The position numbers were made by a program, and so were the translations under genes. A stretch of 64,000 nucleotides of DNA from Pseudomonadota bacterium (GTDB taxonomy: Bacteria; Pseudomonadota; Alphaproteobacteria; Rhizobiales; Rhizobiaceae), in assembly GCA_023451735.1 (NCBI GenBank), contig JAEXYH010000071.1, forward strand, positions 1 to 64,000, given 5' to 3'. Positions 55,747 to 64,000 of the stretch are shown in pieces (position 1 is the first letter of the stretch; each line of letters begins with the position of its first letter). The notes under the pieces were generated by a model. That model did not search any database and was not told where the DNA came from. It saw only the letters and a program-made list of their open reading frames with translations.

Positions 55747-57351
55747 ATGTTTCAACAGGTTTACGATCCGGTGGCTCAGTCGCTTGGACTGAGTTCGCTC
55801 TTTGCGGCCCTGCCGCTTCTGACGATGTTCGTCATGCTCGGAGGGTTCAGGCTGTCGCCGCAGCTTTCCGGCCTATGCTCGCTCATCGTCGCGATGGGGG
55901 TTGCCATCATCATCTACGGCATGCCGGTTTCGGTCGCCGCAAATTCCGCGCTGTATGGTGCGGCGTTCAGTATTCTTCCGATCATCCTGATCATCATCAA
56001 CGCCATCTGGATCCACAACATGATGGTGAAGTCGGGATATTTCGACATCCTGCGGCGCAGTTTCGGTGTGATCAGCACCGACCTGCGTGTCCAGTCGATC
56101 ATCATCGCATTCTGCTTCGGCGGCCTGCTCGAGGCGCTGGCCGGCGCCGGCACGCCGATCGCCATTGCCGGCGTGATGATGGTGGCAATCGGCATGGATC
56201 CGCTCAAAGCGGCACTCTGCGCGCTTGTGGCCGATACCGCGCCGGTCGCCTTCGGTGCACTTGGTGTGCCGATCACCACATTGGCTGCCGTTTCCGGTCT
56301 GCCTTATGATGAGCTGGGCGCAATCATCGGCCGACAGACGCCTATCCTTGCGCTGTTCATTCCGCTGATCCTCGTGTGGATCGTCGATGGCGGCAGAGGG
56401 CTTCGCCAGACATGGTTGCCTGCGTTGGTTGCCGGTTTTGCCTATGCCGTGACGCAGTTCGTCAGTTCGTCCTGGATCTCGGTGCCGCTGACGGACGTTC
56501 TCGGCGCGCTTGCCGGGGCCGCGGCACTGGTCGCCTTCCTGCAGGTGTGGAAGCCGAAGGAAACCGTCGAATGCGCCATCGTCAGTGAAGGGGAAAACTC
56601 GAAAATCCCGTTCAACAGCCGCAGCGTTTCGATCGCCTTCCTGCCCTATGTCGCGATCATCGTGATCTTCACGCTGTCGCAGCTCGGGCCGATTGCCCAG
56701 GCTCTGTCTGCCGGTGTCAGCAAGTTCGCATGGCCGGGGCTTGCCATCGTCAATCCGGCCGGCGGGGCTATCGGCACGTCGCTGTCATTGCCATGGCTGC
56801 CGGGTACCGCCACGCTTCTCGGTGTCGCCGGCCTGTTCTCGATGCCTTTCCTGAAGGTTTCGGGCGGTGAGGCGGTGCAGACTTACGGTGCCACGCTCAA
56901 GCAGCTCAAATGGGCCATTCCGACGGTTCTCTGCGTGCTTGCCGTCGCATTCGTCATGAACTTTTCCGGACAGACCATCACGCTCGGGCGCTGGCTCGCC
57001 ACGACCGGACATGCGTTCGCATTCCTGTCGCCGGCCATCGGCTGGATCGGCGTGGCGATTACCGGATCCGACAACTCAGCCAACGCGCTCTTCGGTGCTC
57101 TGCAGGTCGCGGCGGCTCATGAAACCGGCCTGTCACCCTCGCTTCTGGCTGCGGCCAACAGCTCCGGTGGCGTGCTCGGCAAGATGATCTCACCGCAAAG
57201 CCTGACGATCGGCGCCGCTGCGGTCGGCATCATCGGACGCGAAGGGGATATTTTCCGCAAGACACTTCCCTGGAGCATTGCACTGACGCTCGTCCTTTGC
57301 GCGATCGTCTACCTCCAAACGACGCCTGTGCTTTCGTGGATGCTTCCATAA
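55747..57351 (+). CDS. L-lactate permease family transporter (LctP)
   Basis: A 534-residue transporter with about 13 hydrophobic segments. Family landmarks are LFAALPLLTMFVMLGGFRLS, AAFSILPIILIIINAIWIHN, CFGGLLEALAGAGTPIAIAG, and near the C-terminus GWIGVAITGSDNSANALFGA and NSSGGVLGKMISPQSLTIG. These are the conserved sites of LctP/LldP permeases, which bring in lactate or glycolate with protons. No lactate dehydrogenase is next to it; instead a cupin and an Fe-dehydrogenase follow, so the real substrate may be another hydroxy acid. Confidence 0.87.
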   Translation: MFQQVYDPVAQSLGLSSLFAALPLLTMFVMLGGFRLSPQLSGLCSLIVAMGVAIIIYGMPVSVAANSALYGAAFSILPIILIIINAIWIHNMMVKSGYFDILRRSFGVISTDLRVQSIIIAFCFGGLLEALAGAGTPIAIAGVMMVAIGMDPLKAALCALVADTAPVAFGALGVPITTLAAVSGLPYDELGAIIGRQTPILALFIPLILVWIVDGGRGLRQTWLPALVAGFAYAVTQFVSSSWISVPLTDVLGALAGAAALVAFLQVWKPKETVECAIVSEGENSKIPFNSRSVSIAFLPYVAIIVIFTLSQLGPIAQALSAGVSKFAWPGLAIVNPAGGAIGTSLSLPWLPGTATLLGVAGLFSMPFLKVSGGEAVQTYGATLKQLKWAIPTVLCVLAVAFVMNFSGQTITLGRWLATTGHAFAFLSPAIGWIGVAITGSDNSANALFGALQVAAAHETGLSPSLLAAANSSGGVLGKMISPQSLTIGAAAVGIIGREGDIFRKTLPWSIALTLVLCAIVYLQTTPVLSWMLP

Positions 57352-57387
57352 AGCTTTGGAATTGATGGATAAATAGGAGAAATAACG

Positions 57388-57777
57388 ATGGTTTACAAAG
57401 CCACCAACAAGTCGAAATACTGCTACACGATCGAGGATATTCCGCTGGTGCCGCTGACCGAACAGTCCAGCACGCGTTTCGTCGCGGCAGGTCCCGCCCT
57501 GCTCAGCTTCATCACCAATCCTCCCGGATGCGTATTTCCGATGCACAGCCATGAAGCGGTGCAGATCCTCGTCATCCTGGAAGGGACGGAAGAGCATACC
57601 TGCGGCGATGAAACCTTCCTGATGGAAGCCGGCGATGTCTGCGTCCATCCGTCGAATGTGCCGCATGGCGGCCGCACGACGACCGGTTTTCGCGGCATCG
57701 ACATCTTCGTTCCGCCGCGGGAAGACTACCTGCAGCTGATGGCCAAGCATGGCCTTCCAATCGAGGGTCCCAAGTGA
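57388..57777 (+). CDS. Cupin-domain protein
   Basis: A 129-residue single cupin. Motif 1 is PMHSHEAVQILVILEGTEEH (His-x-His with Glu), motif 2 is GDVCVHPSNVPHGG with the last His. Metal binding is therefore likely. The start follows an AGGAGAAATAACG site, 36 bases after the permease, so it is co-transcribed. It could be a small isomerase or a sensor of the imported compound; the family does not tell. Confidence 0.82.
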   Translation: MVYKATNKSKYCYTIEDIPLVPLTEQSSTRFVAAGPALLSFITNPPGCVFPMHSHEAVQILVILEGTEEHTCGDETFLMEAGDVCVHPSNVPHGGRTTTGFRGIDIFVPPREDYLQLMAKHGLPIEGPK

Positions 57778-57959
57778 TATATTAAAATTCAATAGGCTGT
57801 CTCTGGCGACCCCTAAGCGCTTTGATGGCTTGATCGGAGGAGCGGATACGGGCGGGGCTGATCACCTCTCCAACTCCGCTCCTTTGTCTTGTCCAAGACG
57901 CGGAATTGCCGGCGGCCTATTGGTTTTTGAAAAACGTAAAAGATATTGGAGTGACGAAG

Positions 57960-59084
57960 ATGACGGGTTCGAATTGGAATTTCAGCTTGCCGACCGCGGT
58001 TCATTTCGGTTGGGATCGCCTGTCGACACTACCCGATATGATTTCGAATTTGGGCGGCCGTCATGTGTTTGCGATGATTGGACGCAGCTTTCTCGACCGC
58101 GTCGGCGAGGCCGGATTGAAAGAGCTGGTTGGTTCTGCCGAACTCACCATCTTCAACGATATCGAGGAGAACCCGTCGATCTCTACGGTCGATACTGCCG
58201 CAACCCGTTGCCGCGAGAGCGGTGCGGATGTGGTCGTTGCGATCGGTGGCGGCAGTGTGCTGGATGCGGCCAAATGCGTAGCGCTGCTGCAGAAGAATGA
58301 CGGTTCCATCCGCGATTATCTCTATCGGGAACGCAAGCCCGCAGGCCGTGGACTGCCGCTGATCGCCGTGCCGACGACGGCGGGAACCGGCAGCGAGGTG
58401 ACGCCGTTTGCCGTCGTTACCGACAAGGAGAAGAATGCCAAGCCGGCGATTGCCTATCCCGAGTGCTTTCCGGAGCATGCGATCGTCGATCCGGCGCTGA
58501 CGCTCAGCATGCCGACGGCTGTTGCGGTTTCAACCGCGCTCGATGCGATGACGCAGGCGCTCGAAGGGTTCTGGTCGACGCGCGCCAATGACATGACGCG
58601 GTCGATGGCGTTTCGCGCGATCGTGCTGATCTTCCGCAATATCGAAGCCGCCTGCCTCGACAAGGACCGTGATGCGATCGAGCAGGTGACGCTCGGCAGC
58701 GTGATCGGCGGCACGCAAATGGCGATGATTGGCAATACGGCTCTGCATCCGCTTTCCTATCCGCTGACGCTGGATTACGATCTTCGCCATGGGCTTGCCT
58801 GCGCAATCTATGTTCCGGCGTTCCTGCGCTTCAACAAGGCGGAACTTGGTCCCTGGTTCGATGATCTTCTGGCGGTTCTGGGTTTCAGCACGGTCGAGGA
58901 ATTTGCCACTGCATTCGAGGCCAAGATGGAAAAGCTCGGCGCGCCGACCCGTCTCTCGGCGCTTGGCGTGACGCGCGAGGCGATCCCCGAGATCGTCAGG
59001 AGCGGTGTTGGCCGGTCGACGGATTTCAATCCGCGCAAGCTGACTGCGGAAACCATGGTCGAAATCCTCGAAACCATGCTGTGA
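57960..59084 (+). CDS. Iron-containing alcohol dehydrogenase
   Basis: A 374-residue group III dehydrogenase. NAD-binding: VVVAIGGGSVLDAAKCVALL and PTTAGTGSEVTPFAVVTDKE. Metal ligands are in the region ALDAMTQALEGFWS, with HPLSYPLTLDYDLRHGLACA holding the conserved His pair. Start ATG 57960 follows GGAGTGACG; longer frames upstream overlap the cupin gene and lack a site. It should oxidise or reduce a hydroxy compound with NAD(H), probably the one imported by the permease. The subgroup resembles PsrA-like members, stated with caution. Confidence 0.85.
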   Translation: MTGSNWNFSLPTAVHFGWDRLSTLPDMISNLGGRHVFAMIGRSFLDRVGEAGLKELVGSAELTIFNDIEENPSISTVDTAATRCRESGADVVVAIGGGSVLDAAKCVALLQKNDGSIRDYLYRERKPAGRGLPLIAVPTTAGTGSEVTPFAVVTDKEKNAKPAIAYPECFPEHAIVDPALTLSMPTAVAVSTALDAMTQALEGFWSTRANDMTRSMAFRAIVLIFRNIEAACLDKDRDAIEQVTLGSVIGGTQMAMIGNTALHPLSYPLTLDYDLRHGLACAIYVPAFLRFNKAELGPWFDDLLAVLGFSTVEEFATAFEAKMEKLGAPTRLSALGVTREAIPEIVRSGVGRSTDFNPRKLTAETMVEILETML

Positions 59085-59201
59085 CCTGAGAGCACCGCGC
59101 CTTTGACAAGCCGATCGCTGCCGGGTCATGCTCGGCAGCAAAGAGGGGCGGATTCGCAAGCGCGGTCCGCAATGCCAAGAACAAGTCGTGAGAAGGTCTA
59201 T

Positions 59202-59930
59202 ATGGAGGATACCAATCCCCCGCAGGAGCAGCGAAAAAACCTGGCGAGCATACGCGACGAACTGGACCTGCGCAGTGCCAGCACCTCAGCGCTGATCTAT
59301 CAGGTCCTGTGGAACGATATCGTGTCGCTGCGCCGTTATCCGGGCGATCCGATCCTGGAGAAGGAAATCGCGGCGCAGTTTGGTGTCAGCCGCACGCCGG
59401 TGCGCGAGGCGATCCTGCGGCTGTCGAACGAAAAGCTGATCGAGATACTGCCGCAATCGGGGACGTTCGTGGCGCGTATTGCGCTCGATACGTTGCCGGA
59501 GGCGATCGTCGTCAGAAAGGCGCTAGAAGACGTCACGGTGCGGGCGGCGGCGGTGAAAGCCAGCCGGACGCAGATTGCGACTTTGCGCGCCAATCTCGAA
59601 TTGCAGAAAGTGCAGGCGGCCGAGGCGAATTACGAAGGGTTTCGCAAGACCGACGACATGTTTCACACGCTGATTGCCGAGGCGGCTGGTTATCCCGGTA
59701 TCTGGGAGATCATCAAGTCGGTGAAAATCAAGGTGGATCGTTATTGCCACTTGAGCCTGCCGAAGCCGGGCCGGATCGCGCGGCTTATCAAGGAACATAC
59801 GGTTATCTTCAATGCGATACGAGACCACGACCCCGACCGGGCGGCCGAGGCCATTCACGCCCATCTCGACGCCATCATGACGGGCGTCGAGATGCCGGAA
59901 AATCTGGCGGTTTTTACCGTGACGCGGTGA
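59202..59930 (+). CDS. GntR-family regulator (FadR/FCD type)
   Basis: A 242-residue regulator. The winged helix is SLRRYPGDPILEKEIAAQFG, VSRTPVREAILRLSNEKLIE and LPQSGTFVARI; the C-terminal FCD sensor has the metal-binding pattern RKTDDMFHTLIAEAAGYPGI, KEHTVIFNAIRDHDPDRAAE and the final AIHAHLD. ATG 59202 has a GAGAAGG site; ATG 59172 is an alternative. It closes the permease cluster and is likely to control it, responding to a small organic acid. Confidence 0.87.
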   Translation: MEDTNPPQEQRKNLASIRDELDLRSASTSALIYQVLWNDIVSLRRYPGDPILEKEIAAQFGVSRTPVREAILRLSNEKLIEILPQSGTFVARIALDTLPEAIVVRKALEDVTVRAAAVKASRTQIATLRANLELQKVQAAEANYEGFRKTDDMFHTLIAEAAGYPGIWEIIKSVKIKVDRYCHLSLPKPGRIARLIKEHTVIFNAIRDHDPDRAAEAIHAHLDAIMTGVEMPENLAVFTVTR

Positions 59931-59963
59931 GACTGCTCGGCGCTTCCGCGCCGGGTGGTCGCC

Positions 59964-61013
59964 TTACGGGATATGGCGCAGCCACTCTTCGCTGCTGAAT
60001 TTCTCTGCTGCGAGCTTTTCGGCTGCCGCATATTCCTCGTCGGAAATGGTACCCGGCGTGCCGCCGTTCAGCGATATGAAGGTCTCCTTCATGCGGCGGA
60101 TGATTTCTGCACGCGGGAGGCCGGTCTGGCTGCGAAGCGGATCGACGCGTTTCACCGCGCTGGTCGTGCCCTTGTCGCTTAGCTTTTCGCGGCCGATGCG
60201 CAGGACCTTGACCATCTTTTCCGCGTCCATGTCATAGGCCATGGTGACGTGATGGAGGACGGCACCGGAGGCGAACCGCTTCTGCGCCGCGCCGCCGATC
60301 TTGCCCTTGGAGCTGGAGATGTCGTTGAGCGGCTTGTAGAAGGCGTCGATGCCGAGCGAAATCAGCGCCTTCAGCACCCAGTCGTCGAGGAAGGCGTAGG
60401 AATCGGCAAAGCTCATGTCGCGCACCAGTTCGCCCGGGGCGTAGAGCGAATAGGTGACGCTGTTTCCCGGTTCGACCAGCATCGCGCCGCCGCCGGTGAT
60501 ACGGCGGACGGTCTCTATGCCGAACTGGGCTGCAGCTTCCATATCCACTTCATTTCGGAGCGACTGGAAACCGCCGAGAATGATGGCGGGGCGTTCCCAT
60601 TCCCAGAAGCGCAGGCAGGGGCCGCGTCGGCCGGAAGCCACTTCTTTCGCCAGAACCTCATCCATGGCGACATGCATGGCTGGGGTAAGAGCCGGTGTTT
60701 CGATGATCTGCCATTCATAGTCGCGCCATGTGCCGGTAACACCGAGCGCGCGGCGGATGGCGATTGCGACGGCTTCCGGGCTGAAACCGATCATTTCCGC
60801 GCCGGAGCGAAGACCCGTGCGCACGGATGCGATGATGTCTTCCACCGTGGATGAGGCGGAAAGGCCTTCGAGAGAGGCGCGGATATCGTCCAGCGCTTCG
60901 GCCGGTTCGAGGAAGAAATCACCTGAGACCTGAACCTTGGAGAGGCGGCCTTCGGCAACATCGAGATCGACAACAACGAGCTTTCCACCCTGAACCTTGT
61001 ATTCACCGTGCAT
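59964..61013 (-). CDS. Lipoate-protein-ligase-like protein, accessory domain first
   Basis: A 349-residue protein. The C-terminal two thirds are an LplA-type catalytic domain: MHVAMDEVLAKEVASGRRGP, RPAIILGGFQSLRNEVDMEA, RRITGGGAMLVEPGNSVTYS and SSSKGKIGGAAQKR with the key Lys near 238. The N-terminal 90 residues (GEYKVQGGKLVVVDLDVAEG, GDFFLEPAEALDDI) match the accessory C-domain of E. coli LplA, here at the front, as in some bacterial and archaeal relatives. It is last in the leftward transporter operon. Whether it attaches lipoate or another acid is open. Confidence 0.82.
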   Translation of the reverse strand: MHGEYKVQGGKLVVVDLDVAEGRLSKVQVSGDFFLEPAEALDDIRASLEGLSASSTVEDIIASVRTGLRSGAEMIGFSPEAVAIAIRRALGVTGTWRDYEWQIIETPALTPAMHVAMDEVLAKEVASGRRGPCLRFWEWERPAIILGGFQSLRNEVDMEAAAQFGIETVRRITGGGAMLVEPGNSVTYSLYAPGELVRDMSFADSYAFLDDWVLKALISLGIDAFYKPLNDISSSKGKIGGAAQKRFASGAVLHHVTMAYDMDAEKMVKVLRIGREKLSDKGTTSAVKRVDPLRSQTGLPRAEIIRRMKETFISLNGGTPGTISDEEYAAAEKLAAEKFSSEEWLRHIP

Positions 61014-61058
61014 CTTCTGACTTTCTACCTGAAATTACCCTGCTGTCTTCCGCCTGCT

Positions 61059-61853
61059 TCACGGGAAGGAGACGAGGTCTCCGTAAAGCGAGCGGAGCTT
61101 TGCCTTTACAGCGTCAGAACCGCGGTAGATGTCAATGAATTTGCGCAGGCGCGGATCGTCGCGCATGTCGGGGCGGGTGACGAACTGGAAGGCGTAGATC
61201 GGGTCGTTCTCGAAGATCAGGCCGGAGGCCGGATCCAACCCCGCAAGCTTGGCGAAGGTCGGATAGGTAGCGGCAGCATCGACATCGTCGAGCGCGCGGG
61301 CGATCTGCGGTCCGTCGAGCTGGGTGATCTGCAGCGGCTTCACCCACTTGACGACATCCTCAAGCGTGGCGCGGTGGCCGGTGCCGGGTTTCAGCTCGAC
61401 CAACTTGGCCTGCTGGAGAAGCAGCAGCGAACGGCCGGTGTTGACCGCGTCGCCGGAAAACGCGATCTGCGCATTGTCGGGGAGTTCTTCCAGCGACTTG
61501 TATTTCTTCGAATAGAGGCCGAAGGGCGTGGCATAGGCAGGCGCGACGGCGACGAGATTACGGCCACCGGCCTGGTTGGTGAATTCGAGATAGGGGATGT
61601 GCTGGAAGAGGTTGGCATCCATCTCGCGGTCGGCCACTGCCATGTTCGGCGTGTTCCAGTCGTTGAACTCGACAAGTTCGACGTTGAGGCCCTGGGCCTT
61701 CGCCTCCTCGACGGCGACTTCAGCCGCCTGATTGGAAATGCTGGTGGCAAGCGCGATGCGCAGCGGAGCCGGATCCTGTGCCATGCTGACAGAGGCGGCG
61801 AGGGCGGAGGCGATCAGGATTGCTGCCGAAAGAGTATGCCGGAGAGAGATCAT
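61059..61853 (-). CDS. MetQ/NlpA-type ABC substrate-binding protein
   Basis: A 264-residue periplasmic binding protein with a signal (MISLRHTLSAAILIASALAA) ending near SMAQ. It has no lipobox cysteine, unlike many MetQ proteins. NlpA features: LRIALATSISNQAAEVAVEE, NVELVEFNDWNTPNMAVADR, EMDANLFQHIPYLEFTNQAG and FGLYSKKYKSLEELPDNAQI. The ligand may be methionine or a derivative, or given the neighbours a folate-, lipoate- or sulphur-related compound. It lies between the cyclo-ligase-like and the ligase-like genes, transcribed leftward. Confidence 0.83.
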   Translation of the reverse strand: MISLRHTLSAAILIASALAASVSMAQDPAPLRIALATSISNQAAEVAVEEAKAQGLNVELVEFNDWNTPNMAVADREMDANLFQHIPYLEFTNQAGGRNLVAVAPAYATPFGLYSKKYKSLEELPDNAQIAFSGDAVNTGRSLLLLQQAKLVELKPGTGHRATLEDVVKWVKPLQITQLDGPQIARALDDVDAAATYPTFAKLAGLDPASGLIFENDPIYAFQFVTRPDMRDDPRLRKFIDIYRGSDAVKAKLRSLYGDLVSFP

Positions 61854-61993
61854 GGGTGTGCTCGCGAATGGGGTAGGCGCGGCGGCACTGTCACTGCACC
61901 GCAGTTTTGCGGTGCTTTACCCCTGTTTGGCGATGCAATCCATGGGGGAAATGGAAAATATACTTGTTGAGTCAAGTTTGTGAATTGGGGAGC

Positions 61994-62019
61994 GACTACC
62001 GGTAGTGTTGCCGGTAGTC
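61994..62019. repeat. Inverted repeat between operon genes
   Basis: GACTACCGG and CCGGTAGTC form a perfect 9-base stem with an eight-base loop, between the cyclo-ligase-like gene and the binding-protein gene. No T run follows on either strand. It may shield the mRNA end or change the ratio of the two products. Confidence 0.5.
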
Positions 62020-62032
62020 AGCAGACGAAAAA

Positions 62033-62800
62033 TCAGAGCCCCATGGCCTTCAGTTCCTGGAGCGGCGGGATCGTGTCGAACATGTGTTGGTCGAGGCGAT
62101 CCCAGATGATGCCGCAGGTCGGCTTGTGCGGGCCGGAAACATTGATCGAGCGGGTAGGCGTGAAGATCACGTCGACGACGGTGTCGTAGACATCGGGATT
62201 GAGCTTTTCCGACAGGACCTGGCAATCGTGGACGACGGCGGCGCAGGGGGTTTCGACGGAAATCTTGCCGAGCTGGTAGAGCATGCCCCATTCGGCGTCG
62301 AAGAAGCCGTGGCCCTTGCCGAAACGCACGCCGTCGAGATTGATCGCACCGGTGCCGGTGACCATGTAGTCGACATTCGGCAGTTTCACCTGGATATCGG
62401 CAAGCGTCATGTGCTGGCCGACGCGTTCCATGCCGTCGAGGGTCGAGGCGTAGAGATAGGTTTCCGGGTCGATCTTCTTGGGATCGAGCAGCCAGAAGCC
62501 GCGCTTGATCGAATAGGTGGTCATCAGCACCAGCTTGCCATCCTTCAGCGCCTGCAGGCGCAGGCGGTCGAGGCAGTTGTCGGGGGTGATGAAGATCAGG
62601 CGGGCGTCGCGATAGTATGGGTTGTCGAGCAGGCGATCGACGGCCGCTTCACCGCCTTCGAAATCGGCGATGAATTCGCCGAAATCGAAATGAAACCGGC
62701 TGTCGGCGACGGCGACCTTGCGCAATTCGGTCCAGACGCGCTCGCGCACGGACGACTTGTGATCGGCGATTTCAGCGTAATTGGACGTTTGAGGGGACAT
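62033..62800 (-). CDS. 5-formyltetrahydrofolate cyclo-ligase-like protein
   Basis: A 255-residue member of the 5-FCL-like family. Start MSPQTSNYAEIADHKSSVRE, an ATP-site region, and the family end GVRFGKGHGFFDAEWGMLYQ (compare GxGxGYYD) followed by AAVVHDCQVL and VDVIFTPTRSI, typical of cyclo-ligases. It is longer than bacterial enzymes (about 190-200), with an extra 60 residues at the front; such members may have other substrates. The gene follows the permease by 20 bases and is therefore part of the transporter operon. Confidence 0.8.
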   Translation of the reverse strand: MSPQTSNYAEIADHKSSVRERVWTELRKVAVADSRFHFDFGEFIADFEGGEAAVDRLLDNPYYRDARLIFITPDNCLDRLRLQALKDGKLVLMTTYSIKRGFWLLDPKKIDPETYLYASTLDGMERVGQHMTLADIQVKLPNVDYMVTGTGAINLDGVRFGKGHGFFDAEWGMLYQLGKISVETPCAAVVHDCQVLSEKLNPDVYDTVVDVIFTPTRSINVSGPHKPTCGIIWDRLDQHMFDTIPPLQELKAMGL

Positions 62801-62819
62801 GGGGTGCTCCTTGTAAGCC

Positions 62820-64000
62820 TTAGGCGGCCGGCTGCATGCCGCGTTTGCGCAGCACGTGCCGTTCGATGACGATGACGATTTGATAGAAGAGAACAGAGAT
62901 GAGGACCGAGACCACGGCGACCGTCCAGATCATGCCGTAGTCGAGATATCCTCGCGACTGGTTCAAGAGATTGCCGAGCCCGGTGCCGGTGGCGAGCCAT
63001 TCGGCGATCATCACGCCCAAGAGCGCGCGCGGCACGGCAAGCCGCATGGCGGCGAAGAGATAGGGCAGGGATGCCGGGATCGAGACGAGCCGAAGCTGCG
63101 TGAACGGGCTTGCGCCATAGGCGCGCACCACATCGAGCGCGCCGCGCGAGACCATGCCGAGACCCTGCGCCAGCGTCACGAAGGCCGGGAAGAAGGTGAC
63201 GGAGATGGTGATCCACAGGATGACCGACGGGCCGCGGCCGAGAAGCAGCACGAGCAACGGCGTCAGCGCTACGAGCGGCATGGTCTGCGTGACGAGCGCC
63301 ACCGGCATGAACGAGCGAACGATGCCGGGGCGGACGACCGAGGCGAGTGCCAGCAGGAAAGCGAAAGCGAGGCCGGCGGCCATGCCAATCAGCGTCATCG
63401 GCAGCGTCTGGCCAAGTGCCGCGAGAAGGCGGGTTTGCGCCGAGGTCGCGGAGGGGGCGAGGAAGAGGTAGTCGAACACGCCGGCCGGGGTTTTGGCGAT
63501 CATGGCCGGCGTGCCGAGAATTTTGAGGAGCAGCCACCAGACGAGGAAGGGCAGCGCGATCGAGGCGAGCGTGATGGCGATGGTCGAAACGAGGCTGCCT
63601 TCAGAACGGCTGCCGGGCGGCGTTGCCGCGACGGTGACGGCGCGGGTGGAGCGGGTGAGGCGGGCCTCGATGAGGGCGAAAATGCCATAGGCGATCAGTG
63701 CCATGGCGGTGGCGGCAAGGCCGATGCCCCAGAGACGGGCGGGGTCGGCGCGGCCCAGCGAACCGATCAGATAGGCGCCGAGGCCGAAACGTCCGCCGCC
63801 GCCGAATTCCGCCAGGATCGAGCCGAGGACCGCTGCGGGTGCTGCAATGCGCAGGCCGGCGAGGATGGCGGGCAGGGCGGCGCGGATTTCGACTAATCGC
63901 AGAAGCGCGAGCCGTCCACCGCCATAGGCGCGCACGACATCGAGCATGCGTCTATCCGTCTGGCTGATGCCGGTGACGGTGGCGCTCATGGTGACGAAAT
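62820..64000 (-). CDS. ABC transporter permease with two fused TM domains (partial)
   Basis: The leftward frame runs to the right edge; an ATG at 63989 is internal because the codons before it continue the motif. There are two MetI-type halves: the first has ISQTDRRMLDVVRAYGGGRL and a LAEFGGGGRFGLGAYL end, the second GMVSRGALDVVRAYGASPFT and LPYLFAAMRLAVPRALLGVM. Each holds the EAA-loop Gly, where the ATPase docks. One gene therefore gives the full membrane pore. The ATPase is expected beyond 64000. Confidence 0.85.
   Translation of the reverse strand, partial: FVTMSATVTGISQTDRRMLDVVRAYGGGRLALLRLVEIRAALPAILAGLRIAAPAAVLGSILAEFGGGGRFGLGAYLIGSLGRADPARLWGIGLAATAMALIAYGIFALIEARLTRSTRAVTVAATPPGSRSEGSLVSTIAITLASIALPFLVWWLLLKILGTPAMIAKTPAGVFDYLFLAPSATSAQTRLLAALGQTLPMTLIGMAAGLAFAFLLALASVVRPGIVRSFMPVALVTQTMPLVALTPLLVLLLGRGPSVILWITISVTFFPAFVTLAQGLGMVSRGALDVVRAYGASPFTQLRLVSIPASLPYLFAAMRLAVPRALLGVMIAEWLATGTGLGNLLNQSRGYLDYGMIWTVAVVSVLISVLFYQIVIVIERHVLRKRGMQPAA

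Noticed and set aside
62856..63896. Rightward frame of 346 codons opposite the double permease
   Set aside because: Extremely charged, repetitive translation typical of the antisense of a high-GC membrane protein.
1..64000. CRISPR arrays, rRNA genes and IS transposases
   Set aside because: No regularly spaced direct repeats of 24-40 bases, no rRNA-like sequence and no transposase motifs were seen while reading the window.

Overview
The window looks like part of an alphaproteobacterial genome of the order Rhizobiales (Rhizobium/Agrobacterium type). Support: BA14K, DUF982 and Omp25/31-like proteins, a RIME-like 108-base palindromic intergenic repeat, and high GC. About three quarters of it (1 to about 46,470) is one prophage of the HK97-like, long-tailed type. 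The left end of the prophage and any integrase lie outside the window. The rest (about 46,690 to 64,000) is ordinary chromosome.

Prophage, left to right. 1-4,482 is an early/replication block: two DNA-methyltransferase-like genes, small phage proteins, a divergent HTH regulator with a 21-base operator, and a primase-helicase. 4,676-6,847 holds moron-like cassettes (BA14K, DUF3597, DUF4142, a membrane protein) separated by four related terminators. At 6,887-7,078 a cluster of a 7-base repeat surrounds an AT-rich palindrome and could be an origin or control region. It is followed by a VRR-NUC-type nuclease and an unknown 304-residue protein. At 9,414 a tRNA (anticodon CAT) runs directly into an HNH gene. 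From 9,938 to 28,721 comes the packaging/morphogenesis run: TerS, TerL, portal, S49 protease, capsid, connectors, tail tube, tail chaperone with a textbook -1 frameshift signal, tape measure with an embedded hydrolase domain, tail tip proteins, and a tail fibre with an S74 chaperone.

28,728-33,197 is a leftward island with a Stealth-type phosphotransferase, a rhamnosyltransferase-like protein, an ABC-2 permease and a phage ABA-sandwich protein; it probably alters the surface glycans of the lysogen. 34,005-35,651 is the lysis module (holin-like, SAR-type GH24 endolysin, overlapping spanins). 35,712-40,725 carries an outer-membrane barrel, many very small membrane or coiled-coil genes, and a family of about 90-base structured repeats. 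41,164-46,466 has an exported serine protease, an HTH-metallophosphoesterase, and nucleotide-metabolism genes (MazG-like, HD, dATP/dGTP diphosphohydrolase-like).

Chromosome. There is a lipoprotein GH25 muramidase, then a MarR-EmrB-EmrA type drug efflux operon with paired operator half-sites. Next come an SDR dehydrogenase, a small HD protein, a GFA protein, a vapC relic and a chemoreceptor-like protein with reversed domain order. A lactate-permease / cupin / Fe-alcohol dehydrogenase / GntR cluster follows. Last is a leftward operon with a double ABC permease, a 5-formyl-THF cyclo-ligase-like protein, a MetQ-like binding protein and a lipoate-ligase-like protein; the permease runs off the right edge.

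All assignments come from reading motifs and gene order by eye; no database search was possible.
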